A stretch of DNA of 64,000 nucleotides, taken from contig NC_003075.7 in NCBI RefSeq assembly GCF_000001735.4, forward strand, positions 14,633,001 through 14,697,000, written 5' to 3'. Of this stretch, positions 35,801 through 51,012 are shown piece after piece. The DNA is from Arabidopsis thaliana (Eukaryota > Streptophyta > Magnoliopsida > Brassicales > Brassicaceae). The notes beneath the pieces are model-generated. The model did no database searches. It worked only from the letters and a program-made list of their open reading frames with translations, and was not told the origin of the DNA. Made by a program: the position numbers and the translations under genes. The number at the start of each line of letters is the position of its first letter. The first letter of the stretch is position 1.

Positions 35801-36438
35801 GTGTCATATGTATCGTTCTTCAAAAATCTTATTTCCAAGACAGAGAGAAAAGGAGTTCCTCTGTTTTTATCAACAAGACACACATGAATATGGTCTGATG
35901 GAGGTGTATAAATGATTTCTTTGGTCATTATAGCCGTTTCATTGATAAGAACAACAGATTCCCAAAGATTGGCTCCAATATAGAGATCAAACTCAGGTGT
36001 TTTACTAAAACCATCATAGTTCCCGTACATAAAACGAGTTCTAATCAGATACTTGAAACCTTTCCCTTGCTGAGGCCTTATGTCGTAACAGTTTCTCTTA
36101 CCTTCAGGGAAGCTTCTTACGTTTTGGAACTGCCTTTCAAGAGAAGTTGTTTGAAGGTCAGAGACTATGCTATGACTTGTTCCAGACTCAACAAAACCCA
36201 AATCCGAAACGTATTTCATGTTTGTTTTCTCATCAGTGTAGCTTGAATCATCTGGTATCCCACAATCGATACTAATAAAACCTGTATTGAAATCACAAAC
36301 CTTAGCAATAACCAACATATAGAAGTGTTTAGAAAAGCAGAGACATCTGAGTACCAATTTACCTGATTGGTCTTGAGCAAAAACGAGACAAACACAGCTC
36401 GTGATTGAAATCCATGAAAGAAGGCGTAGACGTGTCAT
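32802..36438 (-). CDS. LRRPK: LRRPK, malectin-like/LRR receptor kinase
   Basis: Plasma-membrane receptor kinase of the LRR-I class; the light-repressible kinase by recall. Twelve exons join to 876 residues: 36438-36363, 36281-35735, 35672-35197, 35128-34987, 34897-34826, 34737-34666, 34572-34492, 34328-33944, 33850-33724, 33629-33567, 33487-33298 and 33201-32802. Order: signal peptide, malectin-like domain (from [15 protein letters not shown]), three LRRs on 72-81-nt exons, and a transmembrane helix at about 511-535. The kinase has Gly loop [11 protein letters not shown], Lys601, HRDVKPAN with Asp697, and DFG Asp715, so it should be active; HRD marks it as an RD kinase. The Met at 36438 is the first ATG. 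A TATA box lies about 55 bp upstream. Confidence 0.95.
36282..36362 (-). other. 81-nt translatable intron 1 of LRRPK
   Basis: The intron has GT/AG borders but its length is a multiple of three and it contains no in-frame stop. If retained, it would insert 27 residues between the signal peptide and the malectin-like domain. Family comparison (QDQS followed by GFISIDCG) supports removal. Confidence 0.8.
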
Positions 36439-36489
36439 TATCACCAAATGTGTTTGATTACTTTCTTATGGAAAATGTTCTCTCATGCA

Positions 36490-36496
36490 ATATATA
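36490..36496 (-). promoter_or_regulatory. TATA box of LRRPK
   Basis: TATATA on the minus strand, about 55 bp upstream of the LRRPK start codon. This implies a short leader. Confidence 0.5.
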
Positions 36497-37523
36497 GACG
36501 AGGCAAGATCAAAAGGACAGCTACTACACGTACCCGCTTCAACTCCATCTAAGTTATAGTATTAGCATGTTGGGTTGATATACAATTACAATTACAGTTA
36601 CAATACATATATAAACAAAAGTCAAATAAAATCCTTGATTTGGTTTGGTCCCTTGAAAATTATACTTGCAAAGTTGACGACTAGTAAACAAAAGAAATAC
36701 AATCTTCTTTTCTACAGGAAACCTTTTGTTTATAATTTTGCAAAAAAAACCTTTAATAGTTGCAAGGGGCAGCCGCTACAGAAAACGAATATAAAATCGT
36801 TTCTAAAGGAATTTGCCATAATCAGGCCTGTATTGGTCTCCTATCTCAGAAACTATGATCATCCAAAACGAAATGTGTCCATCAGATCGCCTGCAGGTTT
36901 CCCAATGATTTCACCATGAAACATTCATAAGCAGATTACATGACAATCTATAGGATGAACCGTATTCTTGTAACTGTATAGGCATGTAATATTAAAAATG
37001 TCATTTCTTTCTGATAGAAAGAGAGTTTTTACCTGTCCGAATACTAAAATAAATCTTCTTTGCCACCATAAGTCTAAGGAGATTTAGGTTGACTTCCAGT
37101 GTCGTTCCTGTTCTGCATGATGTCGACCTCCATGTTAACTTCTAACTCTTTTGTAGATGTGGAATCATCTATCATTCAGAAACAAATGACAAAAATATAT
37201 CACCAAAGACAAAAACTTTTGTTTACAACATTATTAACCCAGGAAAATTTATAAAAGAGAAAGAAAGAAAAATTGCTATTGCTCATCTACAGTTGTCTGT
37301 GTTTTGAAAAGAGATAATACATTGGAGCCCATGCGTGTATGCGATTTTGCTAGCTTGTTTCATCAATCACCCATCATAACCAAGAACTTGCTATATTCTA
37401 CACCAGCCACACAAGATCAAAGCAGAAACGTTGCCTCCCTCGGCATGTTGTTCTTACATAGCGAAACTGCTGTATCGATCTGAAGTAGATCCTTAAAGTT
37501 AGGCTTATGATTGTATCCGCCAA
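36497..37523. other. Intergenic: LRRPK promoter and HPPK/DHPS 3' region
   Basis: The left part is the LRRPK promoter and the right part the 3' UTR of the folate gene. An ORF of 114 codons on the plus strand looks like chance: low complexity, no motif and no family resemblance. Confidence 0.7.
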
Positions 37524-39397
37524 TCATCCTTTTGACCTTCTTCTTCTCAGCATTGCGTCGCATACTTTTGCTGCGTCGGCGTTATGTCTAACATTATGAA
37601 CTCTGATGATATTGGCACCTCCTAGAATGCCTGCAGTGACAGAAGCAACAGTTGCAGCATCTCTGTCAGTGGCCTCAGGTCGCCCACAAATATCTCCCAG
37701 AAATCTTTTCCTTGAAGGTCCTACGAGTATAGGCGCATGAGAAACTGCTATACTTCTCTTAGCCATCTCTTCTCGGATTTTTGGAAGATCCATAATAATA
37801 TCTAGATTATGATCTACGCTCTTGGAAAACCCAATCCCTGGATCGATCATAACCCTCCAAGCTGGAATCCCAGAGAGTTCTGCATCTCTTACTCTCAAGT
37901 AGAGTTCAGAAGCAACATCCTTGCAGACATCATCATACTGCAAATTCTCTTTGTTCTGCATTGTACATGGATCTCCTCTCATGTGCATGGCCATATAAGG
38001 AACCCCAGATTCTGCAACAACCTTATGCATATTCGGGTCTAAGGTTCCCGCAGATACATCATTTAGAATGTCAGCTCCATTGCTTATTGCTTCTGAAGCA
38101 ACCTCAGAGTTGAAAGTGTCCACAGATATGAGCTTTTCCTCCATCTCTGGCATACCACGAACAGCCTCTAAAACTGGTAGTAGTCTATCTAACTCTTCTT
38201 GACTAGAAATTCTTGAGGCCATTGGGCGTGTGGACTGTGCTCCAATATCAATTATATCTGCACCCTCAGAGATCATTGAGCGAACCCGAGAAACTGCAGA
38301 ATCTATTGATTGAAATTTCCCTCCATCACTAAAGCTGTCAGGTGTAAGATTAAGTATACCCATCACATGAGTTTTGTTAGAAAAATCCCACAGCTTATCT
38401 CCTATTGGTAAAACCCTTTGTATACCATCTTGTCCAATCAGTGACTCGCCACCCAGTCTCTCCCACGCTTGGAAAATTCCACCAGGATGTATCGCGAGCG
38501 AATGCCAATGAGCAACTGTATCATTATCAACAGCTGATCCAAGCAAATCAACCAAAGGTGCTAACACAAATGACCTTTCCCAGAGTCTCTCATGTGGTAT
38601 GATCAGCTTATCAGAACTAATTCTCATCTTCCCATAGAACAATATGTCCAAGTCAAGCGGTCTTGGTCCATACCTAATACCATCCTTACGTCCCATGTCT
38701 CTCTCAATAGTCTTGAGAACACTTAATAGCTCATGAGGTCCAAGCTTAGTGACACCTCTCACTGCAGCATTGAGAAACCTGGGTTGGTCAGTCACATGAA
38801 CCGGAGCCGTTTCGTACAAACAACTGTGCCTGGTTACACAAATGCCACCACGCTTCATCAATCGCAAAGCCTCTCTGAAATTATTCATCCGGTTTCCAAT
38901 GTTACTTCCTAAAGCAATCACAACTTCATGCTCTGTAGATTGTACTTCGATAGTTGTACTTGTTGCCGAAGATGAGAAAGCTGAGTTACATAATGCTGCA
39001 ACAACAAGTCACAAATCACACACCTTTAAGAACTTTTCTAATTGGCAAAATCAAATCTGCAGTGGAATCAAATCATCTAGCAACTCTCAAAGAATTGAAT
39101 CGTTCACAAGCTTCCACATTCAAGAACTAGCTGAGACTTTTATTTCTAAATCAAGTCATGTACAATGAAGTGAAGAGGAAGCTGAATTTGTCAATTGCAG
39201 ATACCTGGAGGACTGAATAAAGAGGAACAGTGCAAGCCAAGTGGAGACACGAGAGAAAGAGACTTCGACGAATAGTATCGATGGAAGCAGACGCGACTCG
39301 CAGCCACAGCAGAGATTACTGCCGGAGGTGGTTCTAAGAAGCGACGGAGAAGGAATCTGCCGGTGTGTATTAAGGTTTGTGACAGCAAAGGAGCCAT
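37524..39397 (-). CDS. HPPK/DHPS: Mitochondrial bifunctional HPPK/DHPS (folate synthesis)
   Basis: Bifunctional enzyme that pyrophosphorylates 6-hydroxymethyl-dihydropterin and then condenses it with p-aminobenzoate to dihydropteroate, in the mitochondrial matrix. Exons 39397-39205 and 38995-37524 give 554 residues. Residues 1 to about 60 form a basic, Ser/Arg-rich presequence (HTGRFLLRRF, HRYYSSKS) typical of mitochondrial import. HPPK runs from VIALGSNIGNR (about 90) and includes GPRPLDLDIL (about 174-183). DHPS starts at MGILNLTPDSFSDGG (about 277-290), contains the IDIGAQSTRP block, and ends near the GPSRKRF substrate-binding loop and RVHNV segment. This is the mitochondrial rather than the cytosolic isoform. 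It shares a promoter with the divergent gene at 39947. Confidence 0.96.
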
Positions 39398-39946
39398 CTT
39401 GGGAAATAGAAAGTAGAGAGAGATAGAGATAGATGCAATCTGAAGGTTGTGCTGATGATGACTGTCGACTGAGGAAGACGATGCTGGTGAAACGGGTACC
39501 AACTGAGATCCGTATTTCTAACTCGGACTAGATCCGACCCGTAGAATGCAAATGCAATAACCAAAAAAACCATAATTATTTAAAATAGCGGTTCTCGATC
39601 CGTTCCGACCCGAATTAAAACTGTACCGAATGGTCGATTATTAATTGAAACCAGTCCCGATAAACCGGGAAATATTTTGATTAAACTTGAATTATGAAAA
39701 TAAACCGAATCTAAAGCAACGCAAAATCAACCGAATATCATTAAACCAAACTGGATAAGACAACCCTTATTTAACCGAAATCAAACCAACGATTCCTTTA
39801 TTGGCAATTCTACCCTTCTCTGTTGTTTTTTATCTTCGGAAAGTCTCATTTCTCGATCCCCAATTCGTGGATTAGGGTTAAAAGAACCATTTTTATTCTC
39901 GTCGCGCAACAACAAATCCAGATCGAAAAAGGAAGAAGAGATCGAA
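39398..39946. promoter_or_regulatory. Shared promoter of two divergent mitochondrial-protein genes
   Basis: These 549 bp separate the start codons of HPPK/DHPS (-) and the small ATP-synthase-type gene (+). A telo-box (TTAGGGTT, 39872-39879) lies in the leader of the plus-strand gene. Between about 39580 and 39790 the motif AACCGAA/AAACCGG recurs at least six times in loosely spaced copies. Confidence 0.7.
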
Positions 39947-40219
39947 ATGGCGTTGAGAAGGGTTTACAGTGAAATCAGAGGGAAGAAGGTGACGGAGCTT
40001 CCAGGCTATATCAAATCGACTTTTTCAATGGAGACCGTGAAGACCTCTGTGAAGAGAGGACTCGATAACTACAACGAAAAATACATTCAGACCAGCTCCG
40101 TTGATCCTATCCTTCATATCTGCTTCTACGGCATGGCTTTCTCTTACCTTGTCGCTCTCCCTAATGAGCGTCGCCATCTTGAGCATCAGCAGCATGCTAA
40201 GGAGCACGGTGGTCATTGA
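39947..40219 (+). CDS. Small mitochondrial membrane protein, ATP synthase subunit-like
   Basis: 90 residues on one coding exon. The N-terminal half is basic and helical (RRVYSEIRGKK, TVKTSVKRGLDNY). One transmembrane helix (about 54-71, PILHICFYGMAFSYLVAL) is followed by a short His-rich tail ending HAKEHGGH. I recall this protein (At4g30010) as a component of plant mitochondrial ATP synthase (called ATP17, possibly equivalent to subunit f). That role comes from recall; the sequence itself shows only a small single-pass membrane protein. A telo-box in the leader and head-to-head pairing with a mitochondrial enzyme gene agree with a housekeeping mitochondrial function. Confidence 0.85.
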   Translation: MALRRVYSEIRGKKVTELPGYIKSTFSMETVKTSVKRGLDNYNEKYIQTSSVDPILHICFYGMAFSYLVALPNERRHLEHQQHAKEHGGH

Positions 40220-43200
40220 TCTCGTGGGAATCGTTTCGATCTCGAGATGATTTTAGGTACTTCTGAATTTCGATCCTTTTGGTTTATCAAAATTTCGGTT
40301 TTTTGGATAAATATGTATCATTTTGTGTATTGAGATTTGGGGATTTTGCATATGTGAAGTGATAGATTTCTAAGGATGTAGTAGTATCTGCAGGTTCCAT
40401 GAATGTCAAATTTGCTATCTTTGTTTCGATTTCGATGTTATCCATTGTAAAGGATTCATCTTTTGTTCTTATATGAGTTGATGAATAGCAAAAAACTTGT
40501 GGGTTTTCTCAAATCTGTAAATGGGTTAAACCATTATCAAAATTCTCTCTGATTTCAAATGGTTGAAATGTGTAGTTGTTGCCACCCTGATCATGTTTAT
40601 AGCTTAACCAATGTAGGGTCTTTGGTAGTTCCTGTATTCTCTAATCTGTTAATGGGTTAATATCTTTCTCAAAATTCTCTCTGATTTCAAATGGTTGAGG
40701 TGTGTAGTTTGGACACACTGTGACTATGCTTAGCTTAATCAAATTTGGTTTCTTTGGTATGGTAGCTCCAGTATCATACCACATTGATTCTCATTGTTCT
40801 TTGGGGAATTGATGGTTGAATTCTATATGTGAAGTTTTCTATAGTGATGTCAAGAAGTATCAGTTTCTAATGCATGGTGCTTTTGATTATGAATGCAGGG
40901 GGGTTGCTGTGAAATCTTTCTCTGCTTGATGGTGACGACGACTCAAGAATTGTGTCTTATTGTTTCGTTTTCTTGAATTTTCCTGGATAATGTTGACCTA
41001 AAGGAAAACCTTTCTTTCGAATTACACTCCATGATAGTCAATAATTGAAGCATCATGATGATATCCATGAATAATGAAACTTTTTTTTTGTTCCGTGAAG
41101 TTGTGAATTCAGCAATTGTTTTATCATATTTGATCGATTCAATGCTTGGTTCCAGCTGAAGATGATGCATACTTAAATACAACTATCTAAAAAAACTGAA
41201 CCGTTCGAACATTATTTTCGATGTAAATCTTGTCTTGATCGTCCTCTATTCATTTTCCTACGAATCAAAGACTTTTATGATAAGAAATAATGGATTCCTA
41301 ATTCAAAATAATTGGGCAGTAGTAAAACAGTAGTTAACCCAAAATAAAAAAGATAAATAGTGAAACATCCAAAAGTCCAAACTCTTTTACCTGTCATCTA
41401 TTGGACCAAAGTAGACGTCCTCATATGAAGCTAAAACCCAATGATAGGCGAATGGGCCAGATTTTACCTAGCCATATAGGCCTTATGCAGAAATTTTTGG
41501 TCGACATTATATAGACAAGGATATGCTTCACATGCATCTCGTTCCAAGGATTTAAACATAGAAAACAAACTACTAAAATGTTGGTATTAGCAGTTATGAG
41601 GAAGGTATATATAATAATACAACATGATAATGATGTATGTGCACTAGTGTAATCATTGAACGTATAGATTTAGTAATTCCATGAAGTTGTTTGATCCTCA
41701 CACAAGTTTAGTCGAAATCACTTTTGGCAGTATTATAGTGATATCTTCACGGGAACGCTAAACGTCTTTTCCTTTCTCATCATGTTACTAGATGAAACAA
41801 CGTATACGCTAATTAATAGTAGATGGCATCACAATAGTTTCGTCTTGATTAAGTGATAACTCGAACTTAACACATATTTTACTGCCATCAAGTCTCTAAA
41901 TAATTGTTTAGCAAAAAAAAAGTCTCTAGATAATCTTATTTTTACGACCATGAGTTACTACATATTCTTAGGGAAATGGTTTATGAACTTAATCGAAATG
42001 TGAAATCATAGTAGTCCCAAAAAAAGATAGAATTTGACACAAGATGAATGTTCTATAGATGCATACCTATCATTAATGATACTTCATACTCAGTTAGGTT
42101 ATAAATTTTTATACGAATAAATAAAAGGCCCATTTAATAATGAAGGGTTGTGTATATGGATGACAGAAATACTAAATTCAATAGCATTTTTGTCGTTACA
42201 CCTAATTTGAATATCCATTTATAAATGATTGTTATATATAGACTCACGAAAAGTAAGTTGTCACGATTTCGCACATAAACGAATTCTGTCCCTTTTGGAC
42301 CGAAAGACAAATCTAAAGTTACTTTTAAAATCATCAGCAACAAGGTTTTCCATAATCAGTGGGTAAACAAAAATAAAACAAAGAATATTTCCTCTTGAAA
42401 AAAGTTCTTAAAACTGTGTATAAAAATTTGGTTTTTGCTAGTGCCGGCGAAAAATCCATATATAGCAAGTTCGGCTTAAATTGTTACTGCATATTCAGAT
42501 CTGCATAAACAGATAAAACTCTTCACATGCAAAAAAGGGGAAAGAAAAAAAAAACAATTAGCGCGGTAAATGATGTATAAAGATCAAATAAGTGAGACGT
42601 TTATTTTTGGTAGGTGTAAGAGGAATCAAAGTTTTGGACAAGAAGAAGCGTCAAATGACACATGATGTGTTTCGACTAAACGACATATCACCTGGGAACA
42701 ATCCTTCACATGTGCCTTTCGATGTTAACTTTATACGACCACATACCTCCAATTACATTACTACATCACAAATAACTTCGTATTCTCAGTTGTCACTATT
42801 AATCTTCACTACTTATGTGATAAATCTCCCGTGTTCTACGTACTATAGTTTTTAAACTTAACTGAAAGTCTTACTACGAAATATATTATTACATCCATTT
42901 TAGCGAAAAAATGTTGTTTTTATATCAAGACTAGCATTTCTTCACATACGAATTACATATATACATTTATGTTTATGATCCATTCAATATTTTTTTTTGT
43001 TTGTATGAAAAGGTCGAAACAATGTTGGTGAAAGCATTAATTTCTTAGTTTGACCGACGATAAATGATCTACCTGTGAATTGATTCGAACAGAAGAATTT
43101 TGGAATTGGAGCCTGGTAAAATAGTTTGGGTTTTTACACTTTCATGAGTTACTAGTAATATTTTTTGTTGGTCACAAATATTATACTCCTCATAAATCTA

Positions 43201-45250
43201 AGGACAACAATTTTTCTAATCATAAATATTTAATACTGATTTTTGAATGATTCAAGCTTTAAATTACTTTATCCTCTAAAATATTACTCAAAATTATGAA
43301 AACTGGTTATTTTTTATTTAATTAAAAGTCTCCTAAGAATGTAGTATTTTGAATGAAGAAAAATTTCTTATCCAAAAAACCTAAATTTTTAAAAAACACC
43401 ATAGTGTTTTTGAAATCCGTAATCTAAGACACACCATGAATTATTAGAGGAGTCTCTAGTAGGGACCGTTTTATCTTAATAATTACTCCAGAATTTGTTG
43501 ATCTGTAATCCAAAAAAGAAACACAATCAAGTGGTAATTAACTGTGTTCATAATGCTTTTGGAGGGAAGCCGCGTTTTATGATTGAAAGATGAATTCTAA
43601 TCAAACATCATTACTCTTAGAATTCTAATGATAATTCTTTAGGTCCCCTCAAAGATTATGAAATTAATATTTGTTTAACTTTTTTAGTTGTATACTTTTC
43701 TTTTACCTTTCATCAATTAAGTCAACTATCTTTTCTCTCCCTCCTTGGACTTTTCACGTATTTATTTGTTTCTTCCACCTATTTTTCCGTATAAGTTAAG
43801 TATAATAACTCCTATTCATTAAATTATTTTCCATTTCTTCCAAAACCAAAAGTTTTTACCTATGATACTATCAAATTATTGATTTTTTTTTTTTTCATTT
43901 TAACATTCTACTACTAACGTGAAATAAATAAATTACAGAGAAATATTCCCCGTTCTTTTGTCATCATTATATAAACTCAATATTCAATTTCAACTAGATT
44001 CACTTTATTATACTCTTAGATTTTTATACTTTACATAAACCTCGTATAGTGTGGTAAATTCCCACTACTAATGCTACATGTATGTCTATATTAAGATTAT
44101 TAAAAACATAAATCTTTTTAAAAAGCTACATATATGTGTGAGAGTCTCCATTATCAACGGTTCATTGTCTGCTACTCTGATTAGCATTTTCTTAAAAAAA
44201 AGTAATTAGAAAAAGAAAACAAACGAATTAAAAAAAAGAACAAAAACCCTAATAAATCTCTAAAAAGTCCACACACACTAACACACTCTCTCTCCGTCTC
44301 TCACTAAAAGCTTCTCACTTACATTTCTGCTTTCATTCATTAATCTCTGTGTTTCCTTCTTTTGATCTTTTTGGCAAGATCTCTATTTTTCTTCCAAAAA
44401 AGGAAAAATAAAAAGATCATAACTTCAGAATCAAAGTTTCTCTTTGTTCACATTGTTCTATCCATCTGCACATTTGATTCATGTAGTGACTAATCTCACA
44501 GTCTCGTTCTCAAATTTACTTTATCTGCTTGATTCGTTTCGTGAATCCAAGTAAGTTTTACACTTTTTGTTTTTGCTTTTTGGCTTTATTCTATTCAAGT
44601 TTCAAGTTTAAAGGATCCTCTTTTACTAATGTAGAAGCATTTTTTTTTTTTTGTTGTTTTGGTTTCTGGGCTTTGTTATATTGCTTATTCCTTGCTTGGA
44701 TGATTTGTGAAAGTGGGTTAATTCTTCTCATCTTTAAACTTTTGATGTGTGTTTATAATTTTCTCAAGATTTGTTTTTTTTTGTCTTTCTCTGTTCCACT
44801 GATTGCTCAGCAACAGTTGCTACTGTAGTTTCTGTATCGTCTTCAAACAGTTGAATTTGTTTAGGTATATTTGTCTATAGAGATGTTGAGTTTACCAATC
44901 TACAGTGTGATTGAAGTTTCCCCAAGTTTTTATCTTTAAGTTACTTTGGAGTAGCCTTTCTTTATGTGCTTGAATCTCTTCTCTGCTCATTTGATTTTGA
45001 GTTGTCAGACGTATAAAGTTTAGTCTTTTATCACTGTGAAAGATAGCAACACTATCTCATAATTTCTGAGAAGAGTGTGGAGATTAACTTGTGTAGTGGT
45101 TTTTAATACAATTCCAATTCTGTGAAGTGATTGTTGTTGTTGCTCAATATCTGTTGTTTTTCAGGGATGCTAATGTTATACATTGGATTTTGATACTGCA
45201 GATTTAGTCTGAAGAGAATTAAGCTTGGCGCTTCTTTGGTGAGAAGCAAG
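40220..45250. other. 5-kb region: 3' UTR with probable intron, then long SBT2.6 promoter
   Basis: A likely 3'-UTR intron of the preceding gene runs from about 40257 (TTTTAG/GTACTT) to 40898 (AATGCAG/GGGG) and contains a 131-bp tandem duplication. From about 41300 to 44250 the DNA is AT-rich with no supportable gene, apart from a short duplication at 41890-41934. The SBT2.6 leader starts after about 44260 (CT-rich). A 5'-UTR intron is likely from about 44550 (CCAA/GTAAGT) to 45163 (TTTTTCAG/GGATG). Confidence 0.7.
40506..40768 (+). repeat. 131-bp tandem duplication
   Basis: Copies start at 40506 and 40637. They share AATGGGTTAA and a long identical core at about 40540-40563 and 40671-40694 (AAAATTCTCTCTGATTTC and onward). 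They diverge moderately elsewhere. Confidence 0.85.
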
Positions 45251-48762
<3,512 letters not shown>

Positions 48763-49209
48763 AGAAAACATATGAGATTTTGTAACATTATTATTGTTAT
48801 TATTTTTGTAATATGCAGTAATAATAAGAAGGTAGTTCTGTGTCTTGAGTAAGAAAAGAATAATACAGTTTGTATAATTAGTTTATAACTTTTGTATCTT
48901 TAAACTCCATTATAAGGGATAATAGTAATATGATTAAATGATATACATAAATATGCATTAGCTTTGTTAATTACTGATTTCATAACAGAACATATGTTCC
49001 AAACATAAAATCCTCTGTTTTAGCTCTGTTATTACTCTAACCACCAATCTTGTTTTTTTCCGAAAGATTTTTTTTGGAGAAAATGTGATTTAAACGTTCT
49101 TTGCATGGTTCGAACTCTTTTTATTCTAATCTTGAACTTAATTACATGTAAAGATTCTAATGAGATTTTGCGCAGAAAGAACAAAACAAAAAAAAAAAAT
49201 ATTGAAGTG
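48763..49209. other. Convergent 3' region between SBT2.6 and an aspartic protease
   Basis: 3' UTRs of the two genes. AT-rich, nothing further seen. Confidence 0.7.
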
Positions 49210-50484
49210 TTAAGAATCAATAATCTCACAATCAGTTCTCTGGAAATAAACCTTCATGGTTCGAAGATTATAGCCAACATTATAATTCTGCTGAGCCATG
49301 GCACCAATAACGCTCATATCATCAAACGTGTTCATAGTCATAGCCAAGCAAAAGCTATCTCCACTTTCACTACTAACGAACAAACTCTCAACGTCTAACG
49401 CCAGCTCAGCGCCGCCGGCGAAATGGAACGTGACGACGGGAAAGCCGTAGAGATCAAGTTTAAGATTCCCTTCGTAGCAAGGAGTCGTGTATTGATCCCA
49501 ATCTTTAACGCGTCTGAGAACTTCTCCTAGAAGAAAATCAATTTCTTCAGAGAGAGTTTCGTAAGCTTCTCTGGCTAGAATCGTTGGAGAACAGCCTGTG
49601 TCGATGACCGTGCCTCCTTGGGACCGATATCTCTGGAAAGTTCCGGGTTCGATATCGAGAAGTTTCTCTCCAAAGGAGATTGCTTGGAGGTCAAGGTAGT
49701 AACGGTCTTGGAATATTTGTAAAGGTGTTGGATCGCCTTCGATTTTGGCGCCGTTTCCGAGGATTAGAATGTTGTGAGGGTAAGTCGGATTGGTTAGGCT
49801 GCCGAAGCAGTACGAGAACTTAGAGCCGAAATTGCGGGTTACTATGGAGAATGTACCTGGACCTAAACCGAGCACGCCGCTATATTTGGTGAAACCGGAG
49901 TTATCTTGTCCGCATCCGAAAACAATGTTTTGTTTAGAGATTAAACCGTCGTCAGATGTTTCAAATGTGAGTTTTTCCTCAGCTAAAATGCCTCTGGTGT
50001 TAGAAAAGTCGCGGTAGCGTAGGTGATATTGGCAGTTTCCAGTCTTTTCGTCGCGAAAGATTTGGGGCATGGCGTGTGGTGCGGATACACAAGAAGCGTT
50101 TCGGTAAGTGGAAGATCTTGAAGGGTGGAAAAAAGGGATTGTTTGAGGGTAACATTTGCAGGGAAGACAATGGATCCAAGTTAGGTCACTACCTGTATCT
50201 ATGAGTAAGAGTTGCGGGACAGGTGGATTGCCGATAGAAATATTTGCAAGGAATGCTGCTGGATTCGGAATAGGAGTGACATGTGAGACGGTCCACAAGT
50301 TATCTAGGCGAGAAGCGGGGGTTGACTTGGAATGCAAGTAACCGATTTTGATTTTCGATGATTCTTGGGTTTTGGTTCTTAGCGTAAGTCGGGAATGCGA
50401 GGTGCATTCCTTTGAACAAGTGAGAGCGAATATAATGATAAGAAGGGAGGCACGAATACGTAATGGTAGTAGAGTGATGGCCAT
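49210..50484 (-). CDS. Pepsin-type aspartic protease (nepenthesin/CND41-like group)
   Basis: Intronless gene, 424 residues from the Met at 50484. I chose this start because a signal peptide follows at once (LLPLRIRASLLIIIFALTC); an in-frame Met 21 codons upstream at 50547 would bury it. The first catalytic motif is LIDTGSDLTWIHC (Asp96). The second is GTVIDTGCSPT (Asp296), with Cys after DTG where most relatives have Ser or Thr. Cys-rich spacing after the first motif (CLPCKCYP) is typical of the plant atypical aspartic proteases. The C-terminus, VYFQRTDCEIIDS, carries the last conserved Cys. Predicted secreted endopeptidase; substrate unknown. It is paralogous to the plus-strand gene at 52602. 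I recall it as At4g30030. Confidence 0.92.
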   Translation of the reverse strand: MAITLLPLRIRASLLIIIFALTCSKECTSHSRLTLRTKTQESSKIKIGYLHSKSTPASRLDNLWTVSHVTPIPNPAAFLANISIGNPPVPQLLLIDTGSDLTWIHCLPCKCYPQTIPFFHPSRSSTYRNASCVSAPHAMPQIFRDEKTGNCQYHLRYRDFSNTRGILAEEKLTFETSDDGLISKQNIVFGCGQDNSGFTKYSGVLGLGPGTFSIVTRNFGSKFSYCFGSLTNPTYPHNILILGNGAKIEGDPTPLQIFQDRYYLDLQAISFGEKLLDIEPGTFQRYRSQGGTVIDTGCSPTILAREAYETLSEEIDFLLGEVLRRVKDWDQYTTPCYEGNLKLDLYGFPVVTFHFAGGAELALDVESLFVSSESGDSFCLAMTMNTFDDMSVIGAMAQQNYNVGYNLRTMKVYFQRTDCEIIDS

Positions 50485-50547
50485 TTGATAATCAAGAATG
50501 TGGTTTTCTTCCAATCCTTTAAATATGAGTCTAAAGAAGAATGGCAT

Positions 50548-51012
50548 TGATCACTCTTTGTGTGAACTTTTTTTACGTATGCAAGGTTTCTTTTCTAGCA
50601 TGATTCATTGATTTTACTAACACAACTTCAACACATACCAATCTGATTATATTCTAGCTAGGCAAAAAGATTACGTTAATGTGTATCTCACGTGTTTAGT
50701 CTAGTGTAGAATAAGATATCAAAACTCTGTTGATTTTATTGATTCACAAACTATTGGTATTTATATACAATGATCTCTGATAAACATAAATCCCTAAAAT
50801 ATAGGTTATAAACTCTATCACCAAAGATATTGTACGAATCCTAAGATATTAATATCTCAAGAATTACCAACAGCTAAACGAAATAATATTGTTTACATCG
50901 CTTGGACAGGTCTATATTATTCAAAAGAAATTAGCACTAATCAGAAGAAAAAAAGTTTCAAACAACACTGATTTGAATAATCCAACTAAACAATAAGAAA
51001 AGAAATCAAGTC
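50548..51012. other. Promoter of the minus-strand protease; 3' flank of a small membrane-protein gene
   Basis: 50551-50702 contains a module (CTCTTTGTGTGAACTT ... TCTCACGTGTTTAGTC) that recurs in the same orientation at 52152-52255. The right end (50943-51003) is a copy of the 3' flank found beside the other members of the small membrane-protein family (AATAATCCAA motif). Confidence 0.75.

Noticed and set aside
36575..36919. Plus-strand ORF of 114 codons between LRRPK and HPPK/DHPS
   Set aside because: It has low-complexity Tyr/Asn/Lys composition, no motif, no promoter and no codon pattern of a real gene.
39398..39502. Possible 35-residue N-terminal extension of HPPK/DHPS
   Set aside because: The open frame upstream has no ATG (it begins at TTG), and the mitochondrial presequence starts cleanly at the Met at 39397.
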